From: Clostridiales bacterium | Lineage (GTDB): Bacteria; Bacillota; Clostridia; Christensenellales; CAG-138 | Assembly (NCBI GenBank): GCA_004556165.1 | Contig: SFIR01000005.1 | Span: 1-64,000 of the forward strand | Reading direction: 5' to 3' | DNA: 64,000 bases | Part shown: positions 33,882 through 43,750 of the stretch, in pieces | Position numbering within the stretch: the stretch's first letter is position 1 | Layout: each line of letters begins with the position of its first letter | The notes under the pieces: generated by a model | What the model was told of the DNA's origin: nothing | Seen by the model: the letters and a program-made list of their open reading frames with translations, nothing else | Databases searched by the model: none | Position numbers and translations under genes: made by a program

Positions 33882-36160
33882 TGGAGATACTGCTTGCGAA
33901 AAATGCAGGCTTCTGTTTCGGCGTAAGGCGAGCCGTTGAAACGGCAAAGTCTGCCGTGAAGGAAAAACGCAGCAAGGACCCGTGCGCCGTTGTCTATACC
34001 TACGGGGAGCTCATACATAACCGTACCGTTGTCGAAGAACTGAGAAAAGAGGGCATCGTCCCGATAGACAGCCTTGAAAGCATCAAAGAGGGTGACAGCG
34101 TGGTGATACGCTCCCACGGCGTGGGCGAAAGGGTGTATGATATCCTCCGTGCTCGGGGAGCGAATATAATTGATGCGACCTGTCCGTTTGTCGCAAATAT
34201 CCATAGGATAGTTAATGCGGCATATGCTGCCGGCGAACGGGTATTCATCGTCGGCGATAAAAACCATCCGGAGCCCATCGGCATCAACGGCTTCTGCGCC
34301 GGCAGTGCGGAATTCATTGAGTCCATTGAGGATCTTGAAAAGCTGAAAGGCAAGGAAGGGATCTTGGTCGTTCAGACGACCTTTGATTCAAAGCTCTTTG
34401 CAGCGATGGAGAAGAGGATAAGGGAGGAATACCCCGGCATCCGCGTCAATAACACCATCTGCAATACCACTTTGGACAGGCAGGCGGAAGCCGAGCAGCT
34501 AAGCCGAAAATGCGGCGCGATCCTCGTCTTGGGAGACAGACACAGCTCAAATACAAAAAAATTACTTGAAATATGCAAAAAAAATTGCATTTCTTCCAAA
34601 ATAGTTTCAAACAAAGACGAAATTCCTATTGATTTATTCAAAAATCCTGCTATAATAATAGGGATTGTTGCCGGTGCTTCCACACCGGATTCAATAATAT
34701 GGGAGGTTATCAGAACCATGAGTGAACAGGATAAGGCTAACGCAATTTCCACCGAAGCCGAAATCAAAGAAACTGCAACCGCTGAAGAAGCGGCCAAGAA
34801 CATCGAAGACATCGCCGTGTTTGATGAAGACGCTATTACGAAGACTATCGTCCGTATTCGCCCCGGTCAGATCTTAACGGGAACAGTCATTCAGATTGTT
34901 GACGGCGAAGTCAGCGTAAACATCGGTTATAAGTCCGATGGTTACATTCCCCGTAATGAGTTCTCCAACGATCCCGAGGCTGATCCCGCTGCAAGCGTAA
35001 AGCCCGGCGATGAGATCGAAGTTGAGGTTCTCAAAGTCAATGACGGCGAAGGCAATGTGCTTCTCTCCCGCAAGAATGTCGAGAGTCAGAAAGCATGGGA
35101 AGAATTCTCTGCTGATGCCGAGTCCGAGGGTAAGATTCTTGACGGCGTTTGCAAGGAAGCAGTCAAGGGCGGCGTGATCGTAGTGCTCGATAACGGCGCA
35201 AGGGCATTCGTACCCGCTTCACAGATCGCCAACAAGTATGTTGCCGACCTCAATGAGTATGTCGGTCAGCCCATGAAGATCAAGGTCCTCGAAGTAGACC
35301 CGAAGCGCAAGCGCATCGTCGGCTCTCACAAGGCAGTTCTCCGCAAGGAAGCAGAAGAAGCCAAGAAGGCGATATGGAATGAGCTTCAGGTTGGCGAGCA
35401 TAGGAACGGTATCGTCCGCAGGCTCACCAATTTCGGCGCTTTCGTCGATATCGGCGGCGTCGACGGTCTGCTCCATGTTACCCAGTGCTCCTGGGACAGG
35501 TCCATCAAGAACCCTGCTGACGTCCTTGAAATCGGTCAGCAGATCGAAGTTGTCATCCGTGAAATAGATGCAGCAAATAAGAAGGTATCCTTGGGCTACA
35601 AGGAGCTTCTGCCCAAGCCTTGGGAAACCGCAGAGGAAAGGTATCCTGTCGGTTCCATCGTTGAAGGCAAGGTCGTCCGCATCGTAGATTTCGGTGCATT
35701 CGTTGCACTTGAGCCCACCATCGACGGTCTCATCCACATTTCTCAGATCTCAATCAAGCGTTTTGCTAAGATTGAAGATGAGCTCCAGATCGGCGACATC
35801 GTCCGCTGCAAGGTTCTCTCCGTTGATACCGCTAAGAAGCGTATTAGCCTCAGCAGGAAGGAAGCTTTCATCGAGGAGCATCCCGAAGAGGCTCAGGCTA
35901 TCATTGATGAAGAGAAGGCAGCTCGCGATAAGGTTCGCCAGGAGCGTCAGGAGAAGCGCCAGCAGGAGGAAGAGGCTCGCAAGGAAGCAGCCGCAGCCCG
36001 CGATGCACGCCGTAAGCAGCGTGATGAGCAGCGCGCAGAGCGCCAGGAGCGCCGTCATCGTGAGGAACCCGATTATGAGCTTCCCCCCGTTGAAGCATCC
36101 ACCACTTCCCTTGCATCTCTGTTCGGCAACATCAAGTTTGATGAAGAGGGCGAGAACTAA
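33881..36160 (+). CDS. ispH: IspH-ribosomal protein S1 fusion
   Basis: 759 residues. Residues 1-~280 are 4-hydroxy-3-methylbut-2-enyl diphosphate reductase with its three cluster cysteines (NAGFCFGVRRA, DATCPFV, NNTICNTT) and the closing GASTPDSIIWEV. A short acidic linker leads to four S1 RNA-binding domains from ~320 (GQILTGTVIQIVDGEVSVNI; GKILDGVCKEAVKGGVIVVL; GEHRNGIVRRLTNFGAFVDI; GSIVEGKVVRIVDFGAFVAL) and a charged Arg/Glu tail. The fusion is known from Clostridia and links isoprenoid synthesis to translation only by gene organisation. Last in the surE operon. Confidence 0.95.
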   Translation: MEILLAKNAGFCFGVRRAVETAKSAVKEKRSKDPCAVVYTYGELIHNRTVVEELRKEGIVPIDSLESIKEGDSVVIRSHGVGERVYDILRARGANIIDATCPFVANIHRIVNAAYAAGERVFIVGDKNHPEPIGINGFCAGSAEFIESIEDLEKLKGKEGILVVQTTFDSKLFAAMEKRIREEYPGIRVNNTICNTTLDRQAEAEQLSRKCGAILVLGDRHSSNTKKLLEICKKNCISSKIVSNKDEIPIDLFKNPAIIIGIVAGASTPDSIIWEVIRTMSEQDKANAISTEAEIKETATAEEAAKNIEDIAVFDEDAITKTIVRIRPGQILTGTVIQIVDGEVSVNIGYKSDGYIPRNEFSNDPEADPAASVKPGDEIEVEVLKVNDGEGNVLLSRKNVESQKAWEEFSADAESEGKILDGVCKEAVKGGVIVVLDNGARAFVPASQIANKYVADLNEYVGQPMKIKVLEVDPKRKRIVGSHKAVLRKEAEEAKKAIWNELQVGEHRNGIVRRLTNFGAFVDIGGVDGLLHVTQCSWDRSIKNPADVLEIGQQIEVVIREIDAANKKVSLGYKELLPKPWETAEERYPVGSIVEGKVVRIVDFGAFVALEPTIDGLIHISQISIKRFAKIEDELQIGDIVRCKVLSVDTAKKRISLSRKEAFIEEHPEEAQAIIDEEKAARDKVRQERQEKRQQEEEARKEAAAARDARRKQRDEQRAERQERRHREEPDYELPPVEASTTSLASLFGNIKFDEEGEN

Positions 36161-36274
36161 GAGCATAATACAGCTTTCGGCTGTAATACAATAATTCGGA
36201 CAAATTGCAGCTATCCATAATACGGTTTCAAGCAGAAAACCGAATTTGGAAAGCGGCTATACAAAGTACGGAAA

Positions 36275-36315
36275 AAGACGGGTGATAAGCATGGCTTTTA
36301 CCCGTCTTATTCTTA
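36275..36315 (+). terminator. Terminator after ispH-rpsA
   Basis: AAGACGGGT (36275-36283) pairs with ACCCGTCTT (36300-36308), followed by a T-rich stretch. Confidence 0.65.
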
Positions 36316-36489
36316 TATGACGCAGCAGCACGGCAATTCCGACGGTAAAATATTACCCTATCTTGCTCGAAACGCGCCCAAAAGCGGCATGAAATCAATG
36401 CTTTCTGCACCTAAATGCGAGCATACCGCCATATGGATCGGAGCGCAGGCGTGCCTATGCGATTGCGCTTCCGGCTGCTTATCGGCAAA

Positions 36490-36540
36490 TAAAAAAACAG
36501 CGTCAGGGACGCGAAGCGCGGAGCCATCCTTGACGCTGCT
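36490..36540 (-). terminator. Terminator after kptA
   Basis: CAGCGTCA/TGACGCTG arms with inner GC-rich pairing; leftward followed by seven T residues. The 36316-36489 stretch before it holds no gene I can support. Confidence 0.8.
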
Positions 36541-36559
36541 TTATGTTTTGCTTTCTGCT

Positions 36560-37114
36560 TCACAGACGTGAATCAGCCAAATTCTTAATATAAATGGGAG
36601 GAACGGTATCGGCTAACCACACCTTTTCATTTCCATAATAAAACGGTATTCCATCATTCCATGCTTTCAAGGAATCAATAACCAAAATACATGGTTTGCC
36701 ATCATGTCGCTTTCCGACACTATGGGCGGTTTCAATATCCTGCGAAAGATGAACGTACTGCCTGCTCTGCGGAGATAAACCGTTCTCCATAATTGATTCC
36801 ATGAATCTCCTTGCAGTTCCGTGATACAAAACCTCCGGAGGTTCACTTTTGATTTTAAGAATTTTCATTGGTATTGAATGACCGTAAAATGCTCGAATTC
36901 TGCCTCCGACAATCTCAAATCGTTTTTTATCCGAAGCATCTATCATTCGTTGAATATCTTCCTGAGTCAGGCTCTTCCAATCATTCTCCTTGTGTAATGC
37001 ATCAATAAGCTGTTCAACGGGAACCCAACCCTCTGCATCCATTTCAAGCTCGAATTCCCATGGTGCATGCCGGAGCGCATAGGAAATCAACTTACTCAAG
37101 TGCACATCGTTCAT
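36560..37114 (-). CDS. kptA: RNA 2'-phosphotransferase KptA/Tpt1 family
   Basis: 184 residues from the ATG at 37114 behind GAGGAAAGCA. N-terminal winged-helix part (LSKLISYALRHAPWEFELEM, DAEGWVPVEQLIDAL) and ADP-ribosyltransferase-like C-terminal part (LYHGTARRFMESIMENGLSP, YVHLSQDIETAHSVGKRH). The Arg-His-Arg-Arg catalytic set of the family appears in ALRH, HGTA and the later segments. In eukaryotes it removes the tRNA-splicing 2'-phosphate with NAD; the bacterial role is unclear. It lies downstream of recA with no evident partner. Confidence 0.92.
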   Translation of the reverse strand: MNDVHLSKLISYALRHAPWEFELEMDAEGWVPVEQLIDALHKENDWKSLTQEDIQRMIDASDKKRFEIVGGRIRAFYGHSIPMKILKIKSEPPEVLYHGTARRFMESIMENGLSPQSRQYVHLSQDIETAHSVGKRHDGKPCILVIDSLKAWNDGIPFYYGNEKVWLADTVPPIYIKNLADSRL

Positions 37115-37182
37115 TGCTTTCCTCAATAATCACTAAATAAAAACATCAACATTTCGGCGAGCTTACAAAAGTATTGTGATCT

Positions 37183-38220
37183 TTATTCGTCAGCCTCGTC
37201 GCTTCCGCTGCCGATGGTGGGCATTGGCTCTTCGGAAGAGGTTTCGATCAAAGTACGGAGCTTAGTTTCGATCTCGCGGCAGAGCTCGGGATTGTCCTTC
37301 AGGAAGGCACGGGCATTCTCACGCCCCTGACCGATGCGGATATCGCCGTAGGAATACCATGCGCCGGTCTTATTGATGATCTTATTATTGACTGCCATAT
37401 CGAGGATGGAGCCCTCTCTTGAGACGCCCTCACCGTAGAGGATGTCGAATTCCGCAATGCGGAAGGGCGGAGCGACCTTATTCTTAACGACCTTGACACG
37501 GGTACGGTTGCCTATGGCGTCTGCGCCCTGCTTGATGGTATCTATCTTGCGGACATCGAGGCGGACGGAAGCAAAGAATTTGAGTGCCTTGCCGCCGGTG
37601 GTGGTCTCGGGATTACCGAACATCACGCCGACCTTTTCGCGAAGCTGGTTTATGAATATGACGCAGGTATGGGATTTTGCGACAACGCCGGCAAGCTTGC
37701 GCAGCGCCTGGCTCATCAGCCTTGCCTGCAAGCCCACATGAGAATCGCCCATATCGCCCTCAAGCTCCGCTTTGGGAACGAGCGCAGCTACGGAGTCAAC
37801 AACGATAACATCAATAGCTCCGCTGCGTACAAGCGCATCGGCGATATCGAGCGCCTGTTCGCCGTTGTCGGGCTGGGAGATATAGAGCTTGTCCATACTG
37901 ATTCCGAGCTTTTCGGCATATATGGGGTCGAGCGCATGTTCGGCATCAATGAATACGCACATGCCGCCCATCTTCTGAGCTTCGGCAATGATATGCAGAG
38001 CAAGCGTGGTCTTTCCGGAGGATTCCGGCCCGAATATCTCCACAATCCTGCCCTTCGGTACACCGCCGACGCCGAGTGCAGCGTCAAGCTCTATGCAGCC
38101 GGTAGGAATGACCGAAACATGTATCCTCGATGCAGCATCGCCCATGAGCATTATCGCTCCCTTACCGTACTGCTTTTCTATCTGCGTGAGTGCAACATCA
38201 AGTGCCTTATCTTTCTGCAT
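37183..38220 (-). CDS. recA: Recombinase RecA
   Basis: 345 residues: Walker [14 protein letters not shown] (~64-76), Walker [18 protein letters not shown], loop 1 and 2 region [18 protein letters not shown] and [20 protein letters not shown], and an acidic C-terminus. It drives homologous recombination and the SOS response. It is preceded by its own promoter; I see no clear LexA box. The order ftsK-rimO-pgsA-cinA-recA is conserved in Firmicutes. Confidence 0.98.
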   Translation of the reverse strand: MQKDKALDVALTQIEKQYGKGAIMLMGDAASRIHVSVIPTGCIELDAALGVGGVPKGRIVEIFGPESSGKTTLALHIIAEAQKMGGMCVFIDAEHALDPIYAEKLGISMDKLYISQPDNGEQALDIADALVRSGAIDVIVVDSVAALVPKAELEGDMGDSHVGLQARLMSQALRKLAGVVAKSHTCVIFINQLREKVGVMFGNPETTTGGKALKFFASVRLDVRKIDTIKQGADAIGNRTRVKVVKNKVAPPFRIAEFDILYGEGVSREGSILDMAVNNKIINKTGAWYSYGDIRIGQGRENARAFLKDNPELCREIETKLRTLIETSSEEPMPTIGSGSDEADE

Positions 38221-38255
38221 TTTTGTACCTCCGAACAGGAATTTTCAGTAATAAT

Positions 38256-38284
38256 ATTATACCGCAGATAATGTCGTTTTTCAA
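38256..38284 (-). promoter_or_regulatory. Promoter of recA
   Basis: Leftward TTGAAA (38279-38284), 17-bp spacer, TATAAT (38256-38261). Confidence 0.8.
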
Positions 38285-38287
38285 GCA

Positions 38288-38800
38288 TTACTTGAGCAGC
38301 GTTACAAGCTCCGTAAGCATTTTGACTGCTTCAATAACGGTTTTCCGCCTGATCTCGCCTCGCTCACCCGAAAAATGGAATTCACGCACCGCATAGCCGC
38401 ATTTTGCCGCAATACCGATGTAAACGAGCCCTGCATCGCGCCCGAGCTCGTCTTTACCGGGCCCTGCAAGCCCAGTGACGGCAACGGCAAAATCCGCTCC
38501 GCTTTCACGAAGCGCGCCGACTGCCATCCGAGCGGCGACAGGCCGGGATACCGCCGTTTCACGCGCGATAAGCTCCGCATCGACGCCGAGCATGCTGTGC
38601 TTTGCCTCATCGGAATACGTCACAAAGCCATGAGTGAACCAACGGGAACTGCCGGGAAAATCAACGAAATTCGATGCGATCATGCCGCCGGTCAGGCTCT
38701 CGGCGGTGGCTGCGGCAAGGTTATCACGGAGAAGCAGGGGGATAAGCTCTTCAATAGCTTCATGAATCCTTTTATCAAGCATAGCCTCATTCATTCGCAT
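38288..38800 (-). CDS. pncC: CinA-type nicotinamide-nucleotide amidohydrolase domain protein
   Basis: 170 residues, the stand-alone C-terminal CinA domain: AAAESLTGGMIASNFVDFPG near residue 30, FTHGFVTYSDEAKHSMLGV, VSRPVAARMAVGALRESGAD and AVAVTGLAGPGKD. This domain deamidates NMN in pyridine nucleotide recycling. The N-terminal molybdopterin-binding half of long CinA proteins is absent, as in many bacteria. The ATG overlaps the pgsA stop (TAATG). Confidence 0.92.
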   Translation of the reverse strand: MRMNEAMLDKRIHEAIEELIPLLLRDNLAAATAESLTGGMIASNFVDFPGSSRWFTHGFVTYSDEAKHSMLGVDAELIARETAVSRPVAARMAVGALRESGADFAVAVTGLAGPGKDELGRDAGLVYIGIAAKCGYAVREFHFSGERGEIRRKTVIEAVKMLTELVTLLK

Positions 38801-39393
38801 TACATCTCCTTAAAAAGGTCCTTTGCACCTATCGTGTAATCAATGCCGGACCAAATGGTGAGGATGACCGCAAGCACCATGAGTATGAAGTCAACGGGTA
38901 TTCCTATAGCGCGGAAAAGAGGCCCGAGGAGCATGGTAAAGAGAAGCGCGAAGAACTGGAGCGTGGTCTTCGCCTTGCCGATGGGCTTTGCGGCGACGAC
39001 GATGCCCTTGCTCGCCGCGAGCTGGCGTATGCCGGAAACGAAGATTTCTCGTGCAATTATGATGAATGCAAAGACGGGCATGAGAAAATTGCCGAAGCTC
39101 ATAACTTCATATTTGCACAGCATTATGAGCGCCGCGGAGGAGAGCAGTTTATCGGCGGTCGGGTCCATGAGCTTGCCGAAATCCGTTATGAGCCCCCTGG
39201 CGCGCGCGAGCCTGCCGTCAATGGTATCGGTGATATAGGCCAAGAAGAAAATTACAGCAGCGATAACGTAGTTCCATTGGAAAGCCACTCCGTTAAGGGT
39301 GCCGATCGTCCAGCCGGACGGCAGAAAGAAGCAGGCGATAAAGAGTGGGATCATGAAAATACGGAGCATGGTCAGCTTGTTGGGAAGGTTCAT
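38800..39393 (-). CDS. pgsA: CDP-diacylglycerol-glycerol-3-phosphate 3-phosphatidyltransferase
   Basis: 197 residues with five or six membrane segments. The CDP-alcohol phosphotransferase motif appears as DTIDGRLARARGLITDFGKL, MDPTADKL (D-G-x2-A-R-x8-G-x3-D-x3-D). It makes phosphatidylglycerophosphate for PG and cardiolipin. It overlaps rimO by four bases and pncC by one. This pgsA is the phospholipid gene, not the unrelated poly-gamma-glutamate pgsA at 50.6 kb. Confidence 0.95.
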   Translation of the reverse strand: MNLPNKLTMLRIFMIPLFIACFFLPSGWTIGTLNGVAFQWNYVIAAVIFFLAYITDTIDGRLARARGLITDFGKLMDPTADKLLSSAALIMLCKYEVMSFGNFLMPVFAFIIIAREIFVSGIRQLAASKGIVVAAKPIGKAKTTLQFFALLFTMLLGPLFRAIGIPVDFILMVLAVILTIWSGIDYTIGAKDLFKEM

Positions 39394-40691
39394 TTCACGG
39401 GTTTTCCTTTCAAATCATAAATATCTGCACCGGTGATTTCGATCGTAACGTAGTCGCCGGGATGGTAGATTTCGCCGTTAAGCTCGATACGGATAAGGCC
39501 GTCAACGTCTGCGGCTTCCGCATAGCTCCTTGCGAGAGCGTAATCTGAGTGTACCTCTTCGATAAGGACCTCGATACGGCTTCCTATGCGCCGGAGGTTG
39601 CTGTCTAAGGATATGCCCTGCTGCATGCGCATAAGCACATCGAGGCGCTTATCCATTATCTCCTGATCGATCTGACCGATCATCCTTGCCGCCGGGGTAC
39701 CGTCCTCAGCGGAGTAGGTGAATGCGCCGACCCTATCAAAGGGATGCTCCCTCATGAAGGCATGAAGCTCCTCAAAATCCTCGTCCGTCTCGCCGGGGAA
39801 ACCGAGCATAACCGTGGTACGCAGAATAAAATCGGGGGATTTTTTACGGATGTAGTCCGTTATTTCCCTGATATGCGCCGCGCTTCCGTGACGGTTCATA
39901 CGGGAAAGCATGTTCTCGGAGATATGCTGAATGGGCATATCAATGTAATTAACTATCTTTTTCTCGTTGAGAATGGTATCTATAAGCTTCTCGGTCACGG
40001 TATTGGGGTAGGTGTAGAGAAGCCTTATCCAGTGCAGCTTTTCTATCCTCGCAAGCTCGGTCAGAAGCTCGCAGAGCATGGGTCTACCGTAGATATCTAT
40101 GCCGTAAGCGGAGGTGTCCTGCGCAATAACGGTAAGCTCGGTGACTCCGGAATCTGCAAGGGCGTTAGCTTCTTCTATAAGCTGCTCCATAGGCACGCTG
40201 ACACGCTTTCCTCTGATGAGAGGAATGGCGCAGTAGGAACAGTTATTGTCGCAGCCGTCGGCAATGCGAAGATACGCACGGTAGGGGGGCGTGGTGAGCA
40301 AACGGCGGAAAGTACCGCATTTGACCATATGGAACCTTGCCGCAAGCTCGCGTGCGAATGCAGGATAATCCTTGACTCCCCAGAACATATCCACCTCGGG
40401 CAGTTCCTCGCGCAGCTCATCGGGATAACGCTGGCTCAGGCAGCCGGTAACTGCAAGAAAGCGGCAGCTTCCCGTCTTTTTGTATTCCGCCATTTCGAGA
40501 ATGGTATCTATGGAATCCTGTTTGGCAGGGGTTATAAAGCCGCAGGTGTTAATAATGATTATATCGGCAAGGCCTGCATCGGGCACGATCTTAAAACCGT
40601 ACGAAGCAAGCTCGCCGAGCATATTTTCCGTATCAACGGCATTCTTAGAACAGCCGAGGGATACCGCGCCGACCTTTAATACTGAATTCAT
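39390..40691 (-). CDS. rimO: Ribosomal protein S12 methylthiotransferase RimO
   Basis: 433 residues from the ATG at 40691 (AAAGGACGAACA upstream); an ATG at 40706 overlapping the ftsK stop is the alternative. N-terminal UPF0004 domain with cluster cysteines in VSLGCSKNAVDTE, INTCGFI and VTGCLSQRYP, radical SAM motif DGCDNNCSYCAIP, and a C-terminal TRAM domain (GSRIEVLIEEVHSDYALARS). It methylthiolates Asp of ribosomal protein S12. The SCSKN and RIADGCDN features separate it from MiaB. Confidence 0.95.
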   Translation of the reverse strand: MNSVLKVGAVSLGCSKNAVDTENMLGELASYGFKIVPDAGLADIIIINTCGFITPAKQDSIDTILEMAEYKKTGSCRFLAVTGCLSQRYPDELREELPEVDMFWGVKDYPAFARELAARFHMVKCGTFRRLLTTPPYRAYLRIADGCDNNCSYCAIPLIRGKRVSVPMEQLIEEANALADSGVTELTVIAQDTSAYGIDIYGRPMLCELLTELARIEKLHWIRLLYTYPNTVTEKLIDTILNEKKIVNYIDMPIQHISENMLSRMNRHGSAAHIREITDYIRKKSPDFILRTTVMLGFPGETDEDFEELHAFMREHPFDRVGAFTYSAEDGTPAARMIGQIDQEIMDKRLDVLMRMQQGISLDSNLRRIGSRIEVLIEEVHSDYALARSYAEAADVDGLIRIELNGEIYHPGDYVTIEITGADIYDLKGKPVK

Positions 40692-40705
40692 TGTTCGTCC
40701 TTTCA

Positions 40706-43588
40706 TCAGCCTATGATGGGATTGTCCGAGCCATAGGTTTCATTATATTGTGCAGCGGTGATGAGTACGTTGCGGGGCTTTGCACCGTCGGGTACGCTCA
40801 CATAGCCCTTCTGCTCCATGATATCCATGAGGCGTGAAGCGCGCGCATAGCCAACGCGCAGCCTGCGCTGAAGCATTGAGGTGGAAGCTGCACCGCTTTC
40901 GATGATCACGCGAATGGCATCGGGCAGAAGCTCATCCTCCTGCTTGCCGTTTCCCTGACCGAGGGTATTTCCGCTCGAAGCTATTTCGGTGAGCACGGTC
41001 TCGTCATATGAGGAGATCTGCTGCTTTGTATCCGCAAAGAAAGTCATGACATTATCAACCTCACTCTCGGATACATATGCGCCCTGTATTCTTCGCGCCT
41101 TCCTTGCGCCGTTGGCATGGAAGAGCATATCGCCGTTGCCGATGAGCTGCTCCGCACCGCCGGTATCGAGTATAACCCTCGAATCGGTTGCATTGGAAAC
41201 GGCAAAAGCAATTCTGGTTGGTATATTGGCTTTGATAAGGCCTGTGATGACATCAACGCTCGGACGCTGGGTTGCGACGATGAGGTGGATGCCGCAGGCA
41301 CGGCCGAGCTGTGCGATACGGCAGATGGATTCTTCGATATCCTTCGAGGCAACAAGCATCAGCTCCGCAAGCTCATCAATAACGATAACGAGCCTCGGCC
41401 AACGGTCATCCTCATTCTGCTGACGCTCATTATAGCTGTCGATTTCACGGGTATGGAAAGCAGCCATCTTATTGTATCTCTGCTCCATCTCCTTGACAGC
41501 CCAGTGCAGCGCACCGGCTGCCTTCTTGGCATCGGTGACGACGGGGCAGAATAGATGCGGCATCGGGGCATACATGGAAAGCTCAACAACCTTCGGGTCG
41601 ATAAGTATCATCCTGACCTCCTTAGGGGAGGATTTATAGACTAAGCTCAGAATAATATCGTTAATGCAGACGGACTTACCTGAACCGGTCTGGCCTGCGA
41701 TAAGAAGGTGGGGCATTTTGCCCAAATCGGCAGTGATGACCTTGCCGGCGATGTCCTTGCCGAGAGCAAAGGTAATGGGTGATTTGCTTTCACGGAATTC
41801 CCTGCATTCAAGCACCTCGCGAAGCAGTACGGTCGAGGTATTCTGATTGGGAACCTCAATGCCGATGGCGGCCTTGCCGGGGATAGGCGCTTCGATTCTT
41901 ATTGCGGAAGCTGCGAGCGCGAGCGCAATATCCTTATTAAGGGCGGTTATCTTATTGACACGGGTGCCCTGCGCAGGCTGAAGCTCAAATCGGGTGATAA
42001 CGGGTCCGACGCTGATATTGATGATTCTTGCGCTGATACCGAAGCAGTTAAGCGTTTCAAGCAGGATCTTTGCCTTTTCCTCGGGGGATTCGCTGGTGAC
42101 GCTCGCCGTCGGGTCGGGCTTACGCAGGCATGTGAGCGGAGGACGCTGGTAAACCCTAAGCTCGGTCTGCACACCTTCCTGAATCTTTGTTTCGTTCTTT
42201 GGGGGGACATTGACCGCTCCCGTATCGGGCTCAACGATTATGCCGTCATCGTACTGCACGGGCGGCAGGTCGTCAGCTGCATATTCGCAAGAGGGCTCTG
42301 CTTTCTCGCCGTCAGGGCAAAGCGTAGATGCTTCAGCCTCCGCCGCATTGCTTTCAGTGTTCATTTCAATAGTCGGTTCCTCGAAAGAATATTCGTCAGC
42401 TTCAAATTCGGGATCCGGTTCTATGGGTTCAAATATCGGTTCCGGAATGATCTCGGGCTCATCAGCCGCAGCCGCAGCGGTTTTTGCTGCCTCGGTGGCT
42501 TTGCCGGCGGTTTTAGCGGTTTTCTTTGCGGCGGGCTTTCTGTGATCGAAGCCCGGACCGATGATGAGGTCGGAGCCCTCATCGCGCTCCCTTTGGGTTT
42601 CACGGCGGAACCTGCCCTCGGTGGGAAGCAGCGAGAGGTCGTCGCTTGTACCGTTCTTTTTGCTCAAAATATCGCGGATAAGGGGAATGCGCTTACTTGC
42701 AGGCTCCTTTGTGATGCGAAGCATCTCTTCGGAGGTTATCTCGGTATCCTTAACCGGAGCTTTAACATCATGCTCGGGAACCTCGGTGATGGGCTGCTTG
42801 AAGTCGCCTGCGGTCAGAGGTTTTCCCGAGTGCTCAATGAAGTCGGGAGTGTCAAGCTCATCCTCCGTTTTGGCAGCTCTGCGTTTTTCCTTCTTGGGCT
42901 TGTCCTTTGTTTCCTTTCCGCTGTGCTTCTTATCCGAACTTTTGCTCTCGGGCTTCCCGAAGAAATCGAATATGAGGAGAAACATCACTACAAGAATGCC
43001 GATGAGCAGGATAAAGGTGCCGATCTTACCCAAAAGTGCGGAGAATGCGCGCACGAATACGGCGCTCAATGCGCCGCCGCCGATATGCATAAGACCTAAG
43101 GAATATGATGATTTTATGTATTCGAAATAGCCCTCTCCGAGATGATCTTCAAGAGCAAATACATGCACTATCATGACTGCGGCAAACAGCGCAATACTCC
43201 CGCAGATGGGTATGGTCTTTCGAATCCTTTCGGTACCGACGAAGAAGAATGAAACCCCGATGGCAGCGAGCATTACGGGAAGGATAAAGGCGGCAACGCC
43301 GACAAGCCCGAAGAATACGGGTGCGAGCTTCGCAAGAAAACCATCCTTGCTGCCATAGATAAATATTCCAAGGATAATCGCGATAAATATTATTACAATG
43401 CCGATGATATTACGGCGAAGGGTGCGCTTCTTCTTTTCTTCAAGCTCCATTTTGAGCTGATCTTCCCTGCTGCTCACCGTATGCGCCGAAGCTGAACGCT
43501 TTTCTCCCGATTTCGCACGGGAAGCGGAAGGCTTCCTGGCGGATTCCGTTCGCTGACCGTTCTTATTGGATTTATCATTAGTCGCCAC
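40706..43588 (-). CDS. ftsK: DNA translocase FtsK/SpoIIIE
   Basis: 960 residues with a GTG start behind GGAGGTGATCGA. N-terminal basic region, four to five membrane helices (~60-215), a long acidic Pro/Glu/Ala linker (~225-480), then the motor: Walker A LIAGQTGSGKSVCINDIILS, Walker B LVIVIDELAELML, and ATQRPSVDVITGLIKANIPT. The C-terminal gamma domain has LQRRLRVGYARASRLMDIME, which reads DNA polarity sequences. It pumps chromosomal DNA at division or into the forespore; in a sigK-bearing organism the SpoIIIE role is likely. Confidence 0.95.
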   Translation of the reverse strand: MATNDKSNKNGQRTESARKPSASRAKSGEKRSASAHTVSSREDQLKMELEEKKKRTLRRNIIGIVIIFIAIILGIFIYGSKDGFLAKLAPVFFGLVGVAAFILPVMLAAIGVSFFFVGTERIRKTIPICGSIALFAAVMIVHVFALEDHLGEGYFEYIKSSYSLGLMHIGGGALSAVFVRAFSALLGKIGTFILLIGILVVMFLLIFDFFGKPESKSSDKKHSGKETKDKPKKEKRRAAKTEDELDTPDFIEHSGKPLTAGDFKQPITEVPEHDVKAPVKDTEITSEEMLRITKEPASKRIPLIRDILSKKNGTSDDLSLLPTEGRFRRETQRERDEGSDLIIGPGFDHRKPAAKKTAKTAGKATEAAKTAAAAADEPEIIPEPIFEPIEPDPEFEADEYSFEEPTIEMNTESNAAEAEASTLCPDGEKAEPSCEYAADDLPPVQYDDGIIVEPDTGAVNVPPKNETKIQEGVQTELRVYQRPPLTCLRKPDPTASVTSESPEEKAKILLETLNCFGISARIINISVGPVITRFELQPAQGTRVNKITALNKDIALALAASAIRIEAPIPGKAAIGIEVPNQNTSTVLLREVLECREFRESKSPITFALGKDIAGKVITADLGKMPHLLIAGQTGSGKSVCINDIILSLVYKSSPKEVRMILIDPKVVELSMYAPMPHLFCPVVTDAKKAAGALHWAVKEMEQRYNKMAAFHTREIDSYNERQQNEDDRWPRLVIVIDELAELMLVASKDIEESICRIAQLGRACGIHLIVATQRPSVDVITGLIKANIPTRIAFAVSNATDSRVILDTGGAEQLIGNGDMLFHANGARKARRIQGAYVSESEVDNVMTFFADTKQQISSYDETVLTEIASSGNTLGQGNGKQEDELLPDAIRVIIESGAASTSMLQRRLRVGYARASRLMDIMEQKGYVSVPDGAKPRNVLITAAQYNETYGSDNPIIG

Positions 43589-43698
43589 TCGATCACCTCC
43601 GAATTACAGCTTCATTCCGTCCTTTCATCGTCCGGACAAATATCCATTCTGTATTATACACTATGGAAGTCATAATTGGAAGCACTATTTTTTGCACA

Positions 43699-43730
43699 GA
43701 AAAAACACCCCACCGGTTAGGAGTGGGGTG
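43699..43730 (-). terminator. Terminator after first S8 protease gene
   Basis: CACCCCAC/GTGGGGTG stem (43706-43713 and 43723-43730), leftward followed by TGTTTTTT. Confidence 0.85.
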
Positions 43731-43750
43731 CATGGAGAAACTAACGGAGC

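Noticed and set aside
38221..38290. LexA/SOS box at the recA promoter
   Set aside because: The promoter is clear but no convincing palindromic SOS box overlaps it.
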